This document shows, in pieces, positions 45,396 through 56,466 of a DNA stretch of 64,000 nt (the first letter of the stretch is position 1; each line of letters begins with the position of its first letter). A model generated the notes under the pieces. It saw only the letters and a program-made list of their open reading frames with translations, was not told where the DNA came from and did no database searches. Position numbers and translations under genes: made by a program. This DNA is from Cryptomeria japonica (Eukaryota; Streptophyta; Pinopsida; Cupressales; Cupressaceae): positions 648,804,468-648,868,467 of the forward strand of contig NC_081409.1 of NCBI RefSeq assembly GCF_030272615.1. The letters are read 5' to 3'.

Positions 45396-46053
45396 AACCT
45401 TCAACATAATAAACATTATCAGTATCATGCTTACCATCCAATGATATAGTTCCTCTTCCCTTGATCATGCATGCTTTTTTATGTCCAAATCTAACCAGAC
45501 TGCCATCAAATTCTTACAAAGATAGAAATTTCCTTTTATCTCGAGTCATATGATGTGAACATCCACTGTCTATCAATCATTCATCCTTGTCTTCAACTTT
45601 AGCAGCAAGGGCCTTTTCTTTAGGTACCGGATCATCTTCCTTGATATCCAAGAATACCCATTCCTTTCCATTACCAGATCCATTAGCTGAATCTTGTGTT
45701 GGTTCATCATCATAATCAGTCACACCTTCCTCATTCTCATAGTAGCATGATTTGTCTTTGTTCTTCTTGTACTTATGCTTGTTCTGATAATCATGGTTAG
45801 GCCTAAAAGATCTTCTAGCTCTTTCCTCAAATCTTGAATTCCTTTTAGGATATCTAGATGCAAAATGACCTATCTTATTATATGTGAAATATTTAAAAGG
45901 TGATTTTCCTTGATACTTACTTCTTGCCGGACCTTTAGGTACTCTTCTAGTAAATAGGGCTTCAAGTTGCTCAGACTCTTCATCTTCTTTTTTCATTTCC
46001 TCTAGTTCCTTGGCATAGAAGGATTTCCAATCACTCTTTCTGGTAGATGATGT
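45396..46053 (-). pseudogene. gag: Element C gag C-terminal part and protease (broken)
   Basis: On the - strand the frame continues from the other side of B: TRKSDWKSFYAKELEE, then a zinc knuckle near 45890 in which all three Cys are Tyr (YFTYNKIGHFASRYP), a Lys/Asp-rich linker, and a TGA (Trp expected) at about 45577. The protease motif LIDSGCSHHMTRDK follows near 45570-45530, and the sequence runs to YYVEGL at the D insertion. The TGY to TAY changes in the knuckle are G-to-A transitions on the coding strand. Confidence 0.83.
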
Positions 46054-46864
46054 TGTTAGGATTAATGATAGTCCCAAAGATACTGAGAGGGGGGGGGGGT
46101 GAATCAGTATCTAACTGGTTGACAAAATATTTAACCTTATTAAGTATTTTGCATTTGAAAACAGTGTACCGGTAAATAAGAATTAATGCAGTAGACAGGA
46201 ACAATAAAGACAACATAGAAAACACACCATAACACAAGATGTTTAATGAGGAAACCCGGTGTGGGAAAAACCTTGGTGGGATTTGTGACCTACAATATTC
46301 ACTCACTAGCCAATGAATAAATATTTCTTACAATGAGGGGCCTGCACATGTAGGAAGGCCAATTGCCTAGAGCTCACTGCTCAATCTACAAAATAGAAGT
46401 GTCACTGACTTACAAAATGGATTATAAAAATCCAATACAATGTATTGCTTCAAATCAACATCAACTATGCTAGGTTCAATACCGGTTTAAGCTCATACTA
46501 TAACCATAAACCTTATACAAAATCTTCTTTATGCATTCCCATATATCTTCCTTATTATTCCCTCATTCCTGTTTCATCTCCTATATCAAAATGATTTACA
46601 AGATCTCATACATATATGAGTCTATTACAATATGCCATGTTGGCTTTACAAAAAGATATTTACAGTTAAATACAATAAACAAAAGTTTATTCCTGTCGGC
46701 TGGGATGCCGGTATGCATTGTTGCCACTGTCGGTGAAGTGTTTGCAAGTGTCGGTGTCTGCCGGTGGTTTACCAGATGAATGCCACAAGGTTACCAATAG
46801 GTTGCTAGTAGGTTTCCATCAATGAAAACACCATTATTTCTCACTAGAGTGTAAAATGCCAACA
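46054..46864 (-). repeat. Element B 3' LTR (811 bp)
   Basis: Paired with 51944-52753. The stem-loop with nine-base arms is at about 46078-46112. CCAAAGGGGGAGAT (- strand of 46865-46878) abuts it as the polypurine tract. Confidence 0.88.
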
Positions 46865-46878
46865 ATCTCCCCCTTTGG
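46865..46878 (-). other. Element B polypurine tract
   Basis: CCAAAGGGGGAGAT on the - strand, immediately before TGTTGGCAT, matches the tract of E and closely that of A. Confidence 0.85.
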
Positions 46879-47100
46879 CATTGATGGCAACACTCATGAG
46901 AAAAATCCAAAAATTGTTTCCAAAAAGTGAAGTCCAAAAATTTACCAAAAATATGTACTCCCCCTAAGCAGATGTTCTCCTATGAATAGCCATTTTTCTC
47001 TATCCACTACTTTCCCTTTGACATCAATGACAAAGGTTGTCAAAAATTGTCAAACGAGTGCAAAATTTCACCTTAAGGTTTGTAACCGGTTGGTTACAAT

Positions 47101-50100
47101 CTAAAATATATCAGCCAAAACCAAATTTAAGCTCTGCATGAATCTATTGCTATCATTCATGGTTGCCTTAGTTTGTTGGATCGTACCAGTGAGATGATGC
47201 ATATGCTCCTCTGGTGATCTTTCTCCTTGAATTAATGCCTTAGAGATCTCATTTCTCAAAGAGATAAAGTTATCCAGTTTAGGACTAAGTTTATACTTCA
47301 GCTCTCTGGCATTTGCCTTGATCCTTGCTTTTTCCTTCTCAAATTTCTCTAACTTTTCCTCAAATCCTGCTATTTCTTGCTCAATAATTGATATAGGTTC
47401 GGATGAACCAATGATTTTATCAGCTATATCATTAATTTCCTTTTGTACTCTCCTTATTTCTTTTTCAATGTCCTAGGTCAACAAATGTGGCTTGCATATT
47501 TCTCTGTACAGTTCCTTATACTCCAAAATTGTTGTATTCAATGCCGGTAAAAGTGTGTTAATATGTTCAGTGCACTTCTTTATTGTCTCCTCAAAGAATT
47601 TTTCCTTTTCTTTTTCCATTTTCTCTTTAAATGTATCCTCATTTACTTTATCCACTGTTATTACATTTCCAACAATACATTTAGACAATGTGTCTAACTA
47701 ACCTAAAGAATCCTTTACATGATCAACCATTGCAATTTGGTGCAATCATCTTAAGAATAGGTATTGTATCATCAATTGCCTTGTAGGCCAATGCATAATA
47801 GTCTGTTATCTTCTTAATTGAGTCCAGAAGTACCTGTGTCACATTAGTAGGTCTGAATTCGAATGTTTGACCAACTACCTTCATTATTTTAGTGCTTCGA
47901 GTATTAGTAACCAATTTGCTTGTATCAACCTCTAGTGGATCAGTCTGAGTTTGTGTTTCAACCTCTAGTGGATCAGTCTGAGTTTGTGTTTCAACCTCTA
48001 GTGGTTTGGGTTTCTCAGTGATTACCAGTTTTACTATCTCAATATGTACCTATGCCTTTGTCAGTTTCTCTGTTGGTTTCTCTGTGTTATCAGTTGCTGG
48101 TATCTCTGTCTCTGTCAGTTTCTTAGTGCCTGCATTTATACTACCAATATTTAATCCATTATCCAAAGGTTGCTCTGTATGTTCTATTTTCTCTATTTGT
48201 ATTTCAACCTCTACATTTTCTACCGGTTGCTCAACAATGTTTCCACTGTCAGCAATACCATTTTGTACCTCTGTGATGTCCTTGTCCACAACAATGTTCA
48301 CTTCCCGAGTATCAACACTCATGGTGAATAGAATTTCTAATTCAGGGTTAGTGTCATCATGTGTTATGTCCACATTTTTAGTAGCCGATGTATCATCAGT
48401 ATGTATCAGTGTCGTATCCAAGGGTGGTGGTAAGTTGTCAGTTATTTTGATGTTTGGTATTCCACCAACTTTACCTTTCCCTTTGTCCTTGTCCTTCTGA
48501 TATACTTTGAATGTTTTCTTGGGTCTGGTTAATTCTTCTTGTTTTTCCTTTTCTACAAAAAAGATATCCCATTTATCAGTTGTTTCCTCTGCAATTTCAT
48601 TTACTCTACCAGCCATTAAGCTCACTTGCCGATGACCACTAGCAAAAACTGATCTGTTAGCTTCACAAATTAATTTATCAATCTTCTCTTTCAAGTTAAC
48701 TAGATGTATAGCTAGAACTTTTTCAACCTTAAGTTTCTTGTCCAACTCCATTACTGCAATCCTCTTTGCATCTAACCTTCTATATAGATCATTTGGTAAA
48801 TCATCTACCACTTCAATTAACACTTTCTTGTAGATCTCCAGATGTAGAATAATATTGTTTTCAACACTTTCCTTTTCTGAATCAGTGAATGTGTTATACA
48901 ATTTGCTCATATTTGCCAAGTTATCGTCATCAGTGATTTCATTCAGTAAACTATCCAAAGGTGGTATAACCCATTTCTGTTTCTTCTTGGGTGTTAACTT
49001 CTTTGCTAGTTGTCTTACCGCTTGTTGCTTCTTTCTAAGAGTTCTTGTTTTCTTGGGTGGAGGAGAGGGTACTGGTGAAGGTTTTCTCTTCCTATCAACT
49101 CTCTTAAATTCAACAGGTATCTCACTGTCAGATGATGTACCAACCGATGAAATATGTGCCTCTGGTTGCAATCTTTCCAGTTCACTTTCCTTTATTCCAA
49201 TAAGGTTTATAACATTTTCTTTTATTTCCTTTACCTATTTTGATGCATCTCTTATATACTTTTCTCTTCTCTTCCTTTGTTTCATTATTTGTACACCACT
49301 CTCAATTATTTCTGCAATGCCAAAAACTTCTTCCATTGGTTCTCTAGGTGCTTCTAACAGGGCTTTAGCATAAGTCTCAATAATATTCACATTAGCCTCA
49401 TACCCCATTTCAGTTACCCATACAGTTCTAGGAAGAACTTCTTCCATCCATATTTCATCTTTCTTAATCACAAAACAGATTTCCTTATCATATTTATCTA
49501 CTATACTATGTGGTAGTCTCTCTCTTGTTTTCATTCTGGCTTGGAAAGCTTTGAAATATTTAGTTATATTGTTTTCCCTAGCAGTGCCCATGACGGTGAA
49601 AGCTTCTTGCAATTGTTTGCCTACCAGAATGTCATATGCAAAATATTTCTGTCGAATACCAGGAATTTGTTTTGAGAAATACAACATAAGGCATACCAAA
49701 AGATTACCAAAATGAAATGTCCCTTTCTTTTCACCTTTTATCTTTTTCAAGTTATCTACTAGTTCATCCTTCAGCCATTCACACGCATCTATTTTTGCAT
49801 CATTATTTACCATATCATAAGCACTTTTAATGCAAAGACTAGAAACAGAATTAAGTCAGTTTGCATGTGTAGTCTTGTAACCTAAAATCATACTTATGAA
49901 TCTCATATTGATATCCTTGATGTCATTTACTCACAGAGATCTACTATCAAATGTTGCTCCGGTTAAGGTCATGACTGTGTTGTTAGGTACCGTCTTTATC
50001 TTGTCTAGTCTACTGTCGGTAGAGGGTAAACCCGCCACTACCCCAATTGCTTGCCGAGTGAATTTGCCGACTGAATCTAACCAAAGAAATTCTCCATGTG

Positions 50101-50455
50101 CCCTACTTAGGACAATTCTCACTACTTCCTCCATAAATTCAGGGATGTTCAAGATTTCCACAAAACCTAAAGTCTCAATAATCTTGTGCTCGGCTTTGAC
50201 ATGACCATTTTCATCACAAATTATAGTTTTAAACATTTTTAACACTTCCACAGAACCTAATTCTTCAATATTGTAGTGAATATAAATCCTAGGGTCTTTA
50301 GTATGAGCTACACCTTTAGGAATTTTTGAAAATGCGCCTATGGAATCATCTTGCTTGGCTATCTCGAGAATAATTTTGAAAATGGGCCTAGGGCATTTTA
50401 CAATTTCCACAACAATAGGGTTTGCAATAAATTCGGGAGCAGAAGAGGAAGCCAT
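47101..50455 (-). pseudogene. ORFx of element B (about 1,120 codons, best copy)
   Basis: ATG 50455 to TAG 47101, in one frame down to about 47715 and then shifted. Stops near 49929, 49860, 49235, 48050 and 47473 are the main breaks; the stretch 49171-48053 is open for 373 codons. Parts in order: globular N-terminus (residues 1-420) with HGEFLWLDSVGKFTRQAIG and FHFGNLLVCLMLYF; a basic proline-rich segment (KRKPSPVPSPPPKKTRTLRK); a helical block ending FASGHRQVSLMAGRVNEI; an acidic Thr-rich linker with TQTQTDPLE repeats; and a C-terminal coiled coil (AGFEEKLEKFEKEKARI). No known enzyme motif, no signal peptide. It is 304 bp downstream of gag, not fused to it. Function unknown. Confidence 0.8.
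47925..48004 (-). repeat. 33-bp in-frame tandem repeat in ORFx of B
   Basis: Units start at 47925, 47958 and 47991 (two full, one partial). Each encodes an 11-residue unit of the form VETQTQTDPLE. A has only one such unit, so copy number changed since the two diverged. Confidence 0.85.
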
Positions 50456-50599
50456 TTGAAAAATACCTTAAACTACCTGATAATGTTTGAGTGCTTGAAA
50501 GAAATCGCTTCACTTCTTCACCTTGAATGCCTTCGATTGGATTTCGCGCTCTCTGTTAATTTGAATGCTTGGTGATTCAAAAATGAAGGAGAACCGATG

Positions 50600-50607
50600 A
50601 TTTATAA
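50600..50607 (-). promoter_or_regulatory. Candidate internal TATA box upstream of ORFx in element B
   Basis: CATTATAAATCAT on the - strand, about 145 bp upstream of the ORFx ATG, at the same place as in A although flanking bases differ. Confidence 0.45.
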
Positions 50608-50759
50608 TGAAATTTATTTCAACAACCATAATAAATGCTTGCTGGTTAAGTGAAAACTTAACACATCTGCCGATAAAGAAGAAATCTATTTTCTCACCAT
50701 CAACTGAGGATAATCTTCATGATATTCAACTTGCTGCAATACCCCCAAAGGGTTACTTC

Positions 50760-51872
50760 TTAGTTCGATGAAGAATCCCCTGCCGGTGGAGTAATACTTT
50801 GTTCTACTGGTGAAGGAATAGTCTCATCAACATTCTGATATGTCTTTCTGATCCATTATTTTGAAAATTTTTACTTTACCTCATCAACCTTTTCTTTGCC
50901 TTTCAAAATGGGTCCTTTATTGTTTGCCAGTGAAGTCTTACTTCTACAAAATTTTGCAATATGTCCAATCTTGTTACAAGCATTATAAGTCACATTATTC
51001 TTCTGAATAGCCTTTCCATATCCTATATCGGTTTGTGTTCTGCATTGATTAGATAAGTGCCCAAATCTTCCACAAACATAACATCTTACATTCATTCTGC
51101 AGTTTTTTGAATTATGACCAACTTTGTTGCATTTGAAATGTTGACCGGTGGGTGCATTAGTGTTCTGATTATTTCTAGATCTACACTAATTTTCTTTATG
51201 ACCATACTTGTTACAGTTAAAGCATTTCCCATTAAATTTGTAAGCATTAGGTTGTCTTACCGGTTTACTATGATCATAATTTTTTGCAGTACCAGAACTT
51301 TCACCAACTTCAAATCCAAGTCCATTAGTATCTCCATTAGGTTTATGACTTTTCAGCATATCATCAAGTTCTTCTGAACTTTTCTTGAATTTCTCTTTGT
51401 GTTGATTTGCAGTAGCCAACTCATTTTCCAGAATTCCCATTTGTCTCATAAGTTCAGTTTTATCATGTTGCATGTGAATCAGATATGTCTTTAACATATC
51501 ATTTTCATGACTGAGTCTTAGATTTTCATTTCCAACATCATTGAGTCTCCTAGTCAAGTCATCTTCATTGTTCTTCCTTTCTTCAATGTCTTTACAAAAT
51601 CTCATAGTCATATCTTGAATTTCATTCCTCATAGTCATGTTTTCTTGTCTCATCTTGTTCACAAGCTCATTAAGAGTTTCCTTTTCATCACTGTCATTCT
51701 GCATCTTCTCACAAAGTTCTTTTCTCTTATTTCTAGCAATAGTAAGATTCTCCTGAAGTCCTTGAATGAATTCCTATGTAGTCCTTAAATCATCTTCAAG
51801 TTTGATATTCTTCAACTTCTCTAAATCATAGTCTACAAGAGATCCTTCCAATTGCTTTCTTAAGTTCTCCAT
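50760..51872 (-). pseudogene. gag: Element B gag: coiled coil and zinc knuckles (broken)
   Basis: ATG 51872 to TAA 50760 is 371 codons, the same as in A. The long N-terminal coiled coil is open over 51704-51186 (MTMRNEIQDMTMRFCKDIEE, LNDVGNENLRLSHENDM). Four knuckles follow: CFNCNKYGHKEN.C with a stop inside it, HFKCNKVGHNSKNC with the first Cys lost, CYVCGRFGHLSNQC intact, and YNACNKIGHIAKFC. There is no copia gag core domain. Stops: TAG near 51776 (Gln expected), near 51186, and TAA at 50871. Confidence 0.82.
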
Positions 51873-51929
51873 CTGTACCAGTGTCAAAATCTTTCTCAAG
51901 TTGTTAGGCTTTTGAAAATAAAGGACCAG

Positions 51930-51941
51930 GCTTTGATTCCA
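51930..51941 (-). other. Element B primer-binding site, degenerate
   Basis: TGGAATCAAAGC on the - strand, two changes from the tRNA-Met site, two bases from the LTR as in A. Confidence 0.8.
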
Positions 51942-51943
51942 AT

Positions 51944-52753
51944 TGTTAGGATTAATGATAGTCCCAAAGATACTGAGAGGGGGGGGGGTGAATCAGTATC
52001 TAACCGATTGACAAAATATTTACCCTTATTAAGTATTTTGCATTCCAAAATAGTGTACCGATAAATAAAAATTAATGCAGTAAACAGGAACAATAAAGAC
52101 AACATAGAAAACACACCATAACACAAGATGTTTAACGAGGAAACCTGGTGTGGAAAAAACCTTGGTGGGATTTGTGACCCACAATATTCACTCACTAGCC
52201 AATGAATAAATATTACTTACAATGAGGGGCCTGCACATGCAGGAAGGCCAACTACCTAGAGCTCACTGCTCAATCTACAAAATAAAAGTCTCACTGACTT
52301 ACAAAATAGATTATGAAAATCCAATACAATGTACTACTTCAAATAAGCATCAACTATGCTAGGTTCAATACCGGTTTAAGCTCATACTATAACCATAAAC
52401 CTTATACAAAATCTTCTTTATGCATTCGCATATATCTTCCTTATTATTCACTCATTCCTGTTTCATCTCCTATATCAAAATGATTTAAAAGATCTCATAC
52501 ATATATGAGTCTATTACAATACGCCATGTCGGCTTTACAAAAAGATATTTACAATTAAATACAAGTAACAAAAGTTTATTCTTGTCGGCTGGGGTGTCGG
52601 TATTCATTGTTGTCATTGTCGGTGAAGTGTCTGTTGGTGTCGGTGCCTGCCGGTGGTTTACTAGATGAATGCCACAAGGTTACTAGTAGGTTGCTAGTAG
52701 GTTGCCATCAGTGAAAACACCATCATTTCTCACTAGAGTGTAGAATGCCAACA
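51944..52753 (-). repeat. Element B 5' LTR (810 bp)
   Basis: TGTTAGG...CCAACA on the + strand, paired with 46054-46864. The stem-loop AGATACTGA...TCAGTATCT is at about 51968-52001. Confidence 0.88.
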
Positions 52754-52758
52754 TATGT

Positions 52759-53436
52759 AGATGCATGAAAAGAAGGTTAAGATTTTGCAACTCCAGAAGA
52801 ATCAAATTCCTCAAGCTCAAAAGTAGATAACTTCCCAACCAAGGTATCTCTATTAACAGAGGTGTTTGACATTGTTCTCAACTCATTAATTGTAGTAGCC
52901 TTCATCTTATAAGCTAATGGCAAAGATCTCAATATTTTAGAAACTATTTCATCTTCGCTCAGTGATCCACCACAACACTGAATTCCTAGGAAAATTTCAT
53001 CAACTCTCTCCATAAAAGCAGTAATCCTTTCATATTCATCCATATTTAGGTTCTCATATCTCACCTAGTAACCATCAAGTCTAGCAATTTTAACAGTAGG
53101 GTCACCTTCATTCAAATTCTCCAATTTATCCCATATAGCCTTTGTAGTTGATTTTTTGGTTAGTCCCATAACTTGTTGATCAAAAAGTGCACACAAAAGG
53201 GTTTCTCTAGCTCTACAATCATTTTGAATGTCCTTATCCAAGCCTATCGAAGGAGTATTGTCAGATGTTGGATTATGAGGTATATATCCTTTCTCAGTGA
53301 TATCCCAAATCTCCTTACCAAGATATCTCAAATGAGTCTCCATCTGAATCTTCCATACTTTGTAATTTGTTCCATCAAGCGTAGGAATTTCTTTCCAAAA
53401 AATAGTTGTAGATGAACTTGAACTATTTGATGACAT
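52759..53436 (-). pseudogene. gag: Element C gag N-terminal part (broken)
   Basis: ATG 53436 (MSSNSSSSST) lies just after the primer site. The frame shows the copia gag opening PTLDGTNYKVWKIQME, RARETLLCALFDQQV and KAIWDKLENLNEG, and after a TAG near 53065 the UBN2-type continuation (MDEYERITAFMERVDEI, KILRSLPLAYKMK). It ends near 52760 at B's insertion; a TAA at 52777 lies in frame. The continuation is at 46053. Confidence 0.88.
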
Positions 53437-53478
53437 AGGATGTTCCTCAAGCAGTTAAGTTTCTGCAAAGAGGATCAG

Positions 53479-53490
53479 GCATTGATACCA
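53479..53490 (-). other. Element C primer-binding site, near match
   Basis: TGGTATCAATGC on the - strand begins two bases after the LTR, as in A and B. It differs from the tRNA-Met site at two positions. Confidence 0.8.
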
Positions 53491-53492
53491 AT

Positions 53493-54597
53493 TGTTAGAC
53501 AACTCAGATAACTGGTGAACAACTGAGAGGGGGGTGAATCAGTTGTTAATAGATTATAAAAATTTAAGCATTAAAACCTTATTACCAGAATACATAAACC
53601 AAATGTTGGAATAGCAGATATAATAGTTAAGCACAAATATAATCCACAAAACATTTACCAACCATCCACAAAAGATAACACCAAGATATGTACATGGAAA
53701 ACCCGGTAAAGGGAAAAACCATGATGGGAATCCTACCCACAGTCAGATAATACTTCTACAGTAAGTACATGATTACATAAAGAGGGGCCTGCACATGTAG
53801 GAAGGCCGAAAACCTAGAGCGTACTGCTCATCACAAAAGGAACCTGACTGACTACAAAATAAATCTAGACTACAATTCGAAAAGAAGAGTGAACTGCAAG
53901 AATAGCATCTCCTATGCCTGAATACAGTTTTGGTTAAGCTTAGTACCAGAGGTCTTAAACCTCTTTCACCAACCCAATTCGATCACTTATGATTGACCAA
54001 AACCTTTGCATACGATTACAATCTTATTCGCACACAGATAATCATATATCCCAAAAACCCACGAATATGCCCATGATCTACAAAGAGATCTTACATCATA
54101 TTTATACCAACCAGTGACCTAAACAATTAGGTCAGTCACCTAAAAGATAATACAATAAATTCATAACATAAAACTGTAATCCAATGATCAACCAAGTTGG
54201 CCTAAGACCGAAATAACATAATCCAATCAATAGATCCAACCGGAAACGCGTCAGGATCATCCACCAACACGTTACATAAACCGGTCCATAACCTAGCCGA
54301 ATAAGATATCATTAGGTCCGGACCCAAATCCAACACCACTAATCAACAGGAACACGAACAAGATAACCAACAACATCCCAAAAGCCATCTAGAAGCCACA
54401 CCAACACCACTTATCACATGCACCAAAAGATCTTCAACAAAGCTCTACCAGTAAAACTGGAGCATACCAGATCAATATCATAATCCAACCTCTCTACCGA
54501 AACCTATCGAAAACCGGTAAACAACCAAAACAGCCGGTGTTGCCATCAATGACAAAACATCAATGCAACACATAATTGATTCCTCCAATTGCCAACA
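53493..54597 (-). repeat. Element C 5' LTR (1,105 bp)
   Basis: On the - strand it runs TGTTGGCAATTGG...GTCTAACA. Boundaries come from the primer site and the TG/CA ends; the partner LTR is outside the window. The stem-loop AACAACTGA...TCAGTTGTT lies at 53518-53547. Several CCGG sites and G/C runs are present. Confidence 0.75.
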
Positions 54598-55690
54598 TAT
54601 TGCTATGCATTAACATAAGCCTTTTTGAGAATGAAGAAAGTGACAACCTATGTAGATCACAATATTCACTTTTTTTCTTGTGCATAGTGAAACAAGAGGT
54701 GAGAAAGGATTGAGAGATTGTTGTTATAGTGTTGCATGTGAGAGATAAAATTGATCTCTTTTCTCAGACCCTTGAGGATTGGAGAAGATAATGCTGCATT
54801 ATTGATGATTTGTGAGTGACACCACTGTCATAAATTCTTTAGAACAAAGAAACCATTCATTCATCATGAAGGTAGGAATAAGGTAGTTACAAGTAGTAAT
54901 GGAAATATGATATATCATTTGAGTATAATAAAGTATTTTTTCATTTTGAGGAAGTGGTTTGTGGCATAACGTGCATCAGGAAATGTCAGTTTAGAGCTTT
55001 AATATTGTGATAAAATTTAAAAAAAATCTTTCTAAGACATGCTACACAATGCTTTATATCTATGAAACTTTAAGATAGATATGTCAAGAAGTAAGTAATT
55101 TGATCAATCCTTGGGAATTGAAAAGGTTTTACTATATTATTCAAAGCTTCCCGGTTTATTCAGATAAGCGTTCATTATTTGTTTCTATCAAACAAGTCCT
55201 TGTAATGAGAGTATTAGTTGTTGGTCAATATTAACACTTTCGTTTATGCATTGGAATGGTAAGGAAAATAGAGTGTTTTATTTTCAAAGGTATAAAATTG
55301 ATTAGTGGATAGGTCCATCATTGCCTGACATTTTTTTATCATGGCTAGACATATATCAAAAATTGATTGTTCTTTCAAAGTTATCTTTGTTTCATATGGC
55401 ATAGCTTATTTGTTCCACACAACATAGCTTTCAAAGTCTCATCTGAAACATCAAATGGATAAAGTGTAAAAAGGTCATATCGGAGGTTGGGGGAAATGGA
55501 GGTAGAAGGACATCTATCATCCCAAGCTAGCTTCTTGCTTAGAAATGGTTTATTGCAGGAGAAGCATCCTATTTGTATTCTTGAAGAAAAGAGGGGGTTT
55601 GGCATTATGTGTCCCTTCAAGGAGTAAGGAGGAGCAGGTTTTCTTGTTGGTGTACTTTGTGTATTCACATTTGATTGATAATTTGTTGAG
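54598..55690. other. Flank of element C, no supported feature
   Basis: About 1.1 kb of AT-rich sequence with scattered stops in all frames. The 95-codon frame at 55381-55668 (-) has no recognisable motif and I do not call it. Confidence 0.5.
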
Positions 55691-55945
55691 CACTTGAGGA
55701 AACATTAGACACAATTGAAGGAGATGTGAACTTTTAGAGGAAAGAGTGTCTCATGTGTAGACATGTTGGCGATTTGTGTAGTAAAGGGTTTATTTCCACA
55801 ACACTTGAGGAGGTGTTAGACACACTTGGAGGAGATGTGGACTTCTAGAGGAAAGCCTTCTCATGTGTAGCACTAGAGGAGGCATTAGACACGCTTAGAG
55901 GAGATGTGGAATTTCAAAGAAATGTCTCATTGTGCATGGAGGGTG
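55691..55945 (+). repeat. Three spaced copies of a 60-70 bp repeat
   Basis: Copies start near 55693 (CACTTGAGGAAACATTAGAC), 55802 and 55878, each containing GGAGATGTG and a TCTCATGTG-like end. Spacing is irregular (about 110 and 76 bp). They lie just upstream of the possible LTR at 56147. Confidence 0.65.
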
Positions 55946-56146
55946 GGAACACTTTTATGTTCTCTCATGTTGCATAGATGGTTTCAAGTTCCACAGTCAA
56001 GAGATTCACTGATCCAGCCAATTAAGTGTTTCTTGGGTGAGCGAGGAGAATTGGTGGAGGCGCTTCATCAAAGTCTCCAGAATAGTTGGGTTCAAGACCC
56101 TTGTAATGTTCCACTCTTGCTTGAATTAATGTAATAAGGGGGGGAA

Positions 56147-56466
56147 TGTTCGAGTTTTACATTAATTAGGTTAGTTTTAGGTTAATACTTAAATAAGATA
56201 AAATAGCTAGATTGTTAGTTGATGGGAAATTGTGTTCCCGTAAGAGAATTTTGGTAGTTCTTTAGGCAAATAATAGCTTTATATAGCCAATGCTAATCAA
56301 TGTAAACCCTATCTGATTGTATAGAATACTATATGTTTTCTTTATGCAAATGGTTTGATTTCTGATTACTCTCACAATGAGTACCTTCGGGATACTTGAA
56401 AACGAAGTTGTACATATTTTGCCTTGCTCAAATGGATTAATAGATAGGTACACGATCTCTTAATAC
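56147..56466 (+). repeat. Possible LTR remnant (about 320 bp)
   Basis: AAGGGGGGGAA just before TGTTCGAGTTTTAC looks like a polypurine tract followed by an LTR start. A TATA-like TTTATATAGCC is at about 56278. The sequence CTTAATACA at 56466 could be its end. No second copy is in the window and no pol domain is next to it, so this is tentative. Confidence 0.35.

Larger units (their letters stand above)
46054..52753 (-). mobile_element. Element B: non-autonomous copia-type element with gag + ORFx
   Basis: Same plan as A: 5' LTR (52753-51944), primer site, gag, 304 bp gap, ORFx, polypurine tract, 3' LTR (46864-46054). Flanks are GATGT left and TATGT right. It lies in C's gag, whose frame joins across it. 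6.7 kb without any pol domain. Its ORFx is better preserved than A's. Confidence 0.87.
37731..54597 (-). mobile_element. Element C: autonomous-type Ty1/copia element, oldest layer, split three times
   Basis: On the - strand: 5' LTR (54597-53493), primer site, gag (53436-52759 and 46053-45600), protease, then pol (45595-45396 and 39370-37731) up to the start of RT. The rest of RT, RNase H and the 3' LTR lie left of the window beyond E. B interrupts gag, D interrupts the protease/integrase junction and E interrupts RT. At each break the reading frame can be joined with at most one shift. Domain order gag-PR-INT-RT marks Ty1/copia. The shared stem-loop and TGTTGGCA ends relate it to A, B and E. 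Confidence 0.87.

Noticed and set aside
48050-49171. 373-codon open frame (-) as a host gene
   Set aside because: It is the best preserved part of ORFx in element B, between B's LTRs, with a sister frame in A.
55381-55668. 95-codon - strand frame
   Set aside because: Isolated, no motif and no supporting context.
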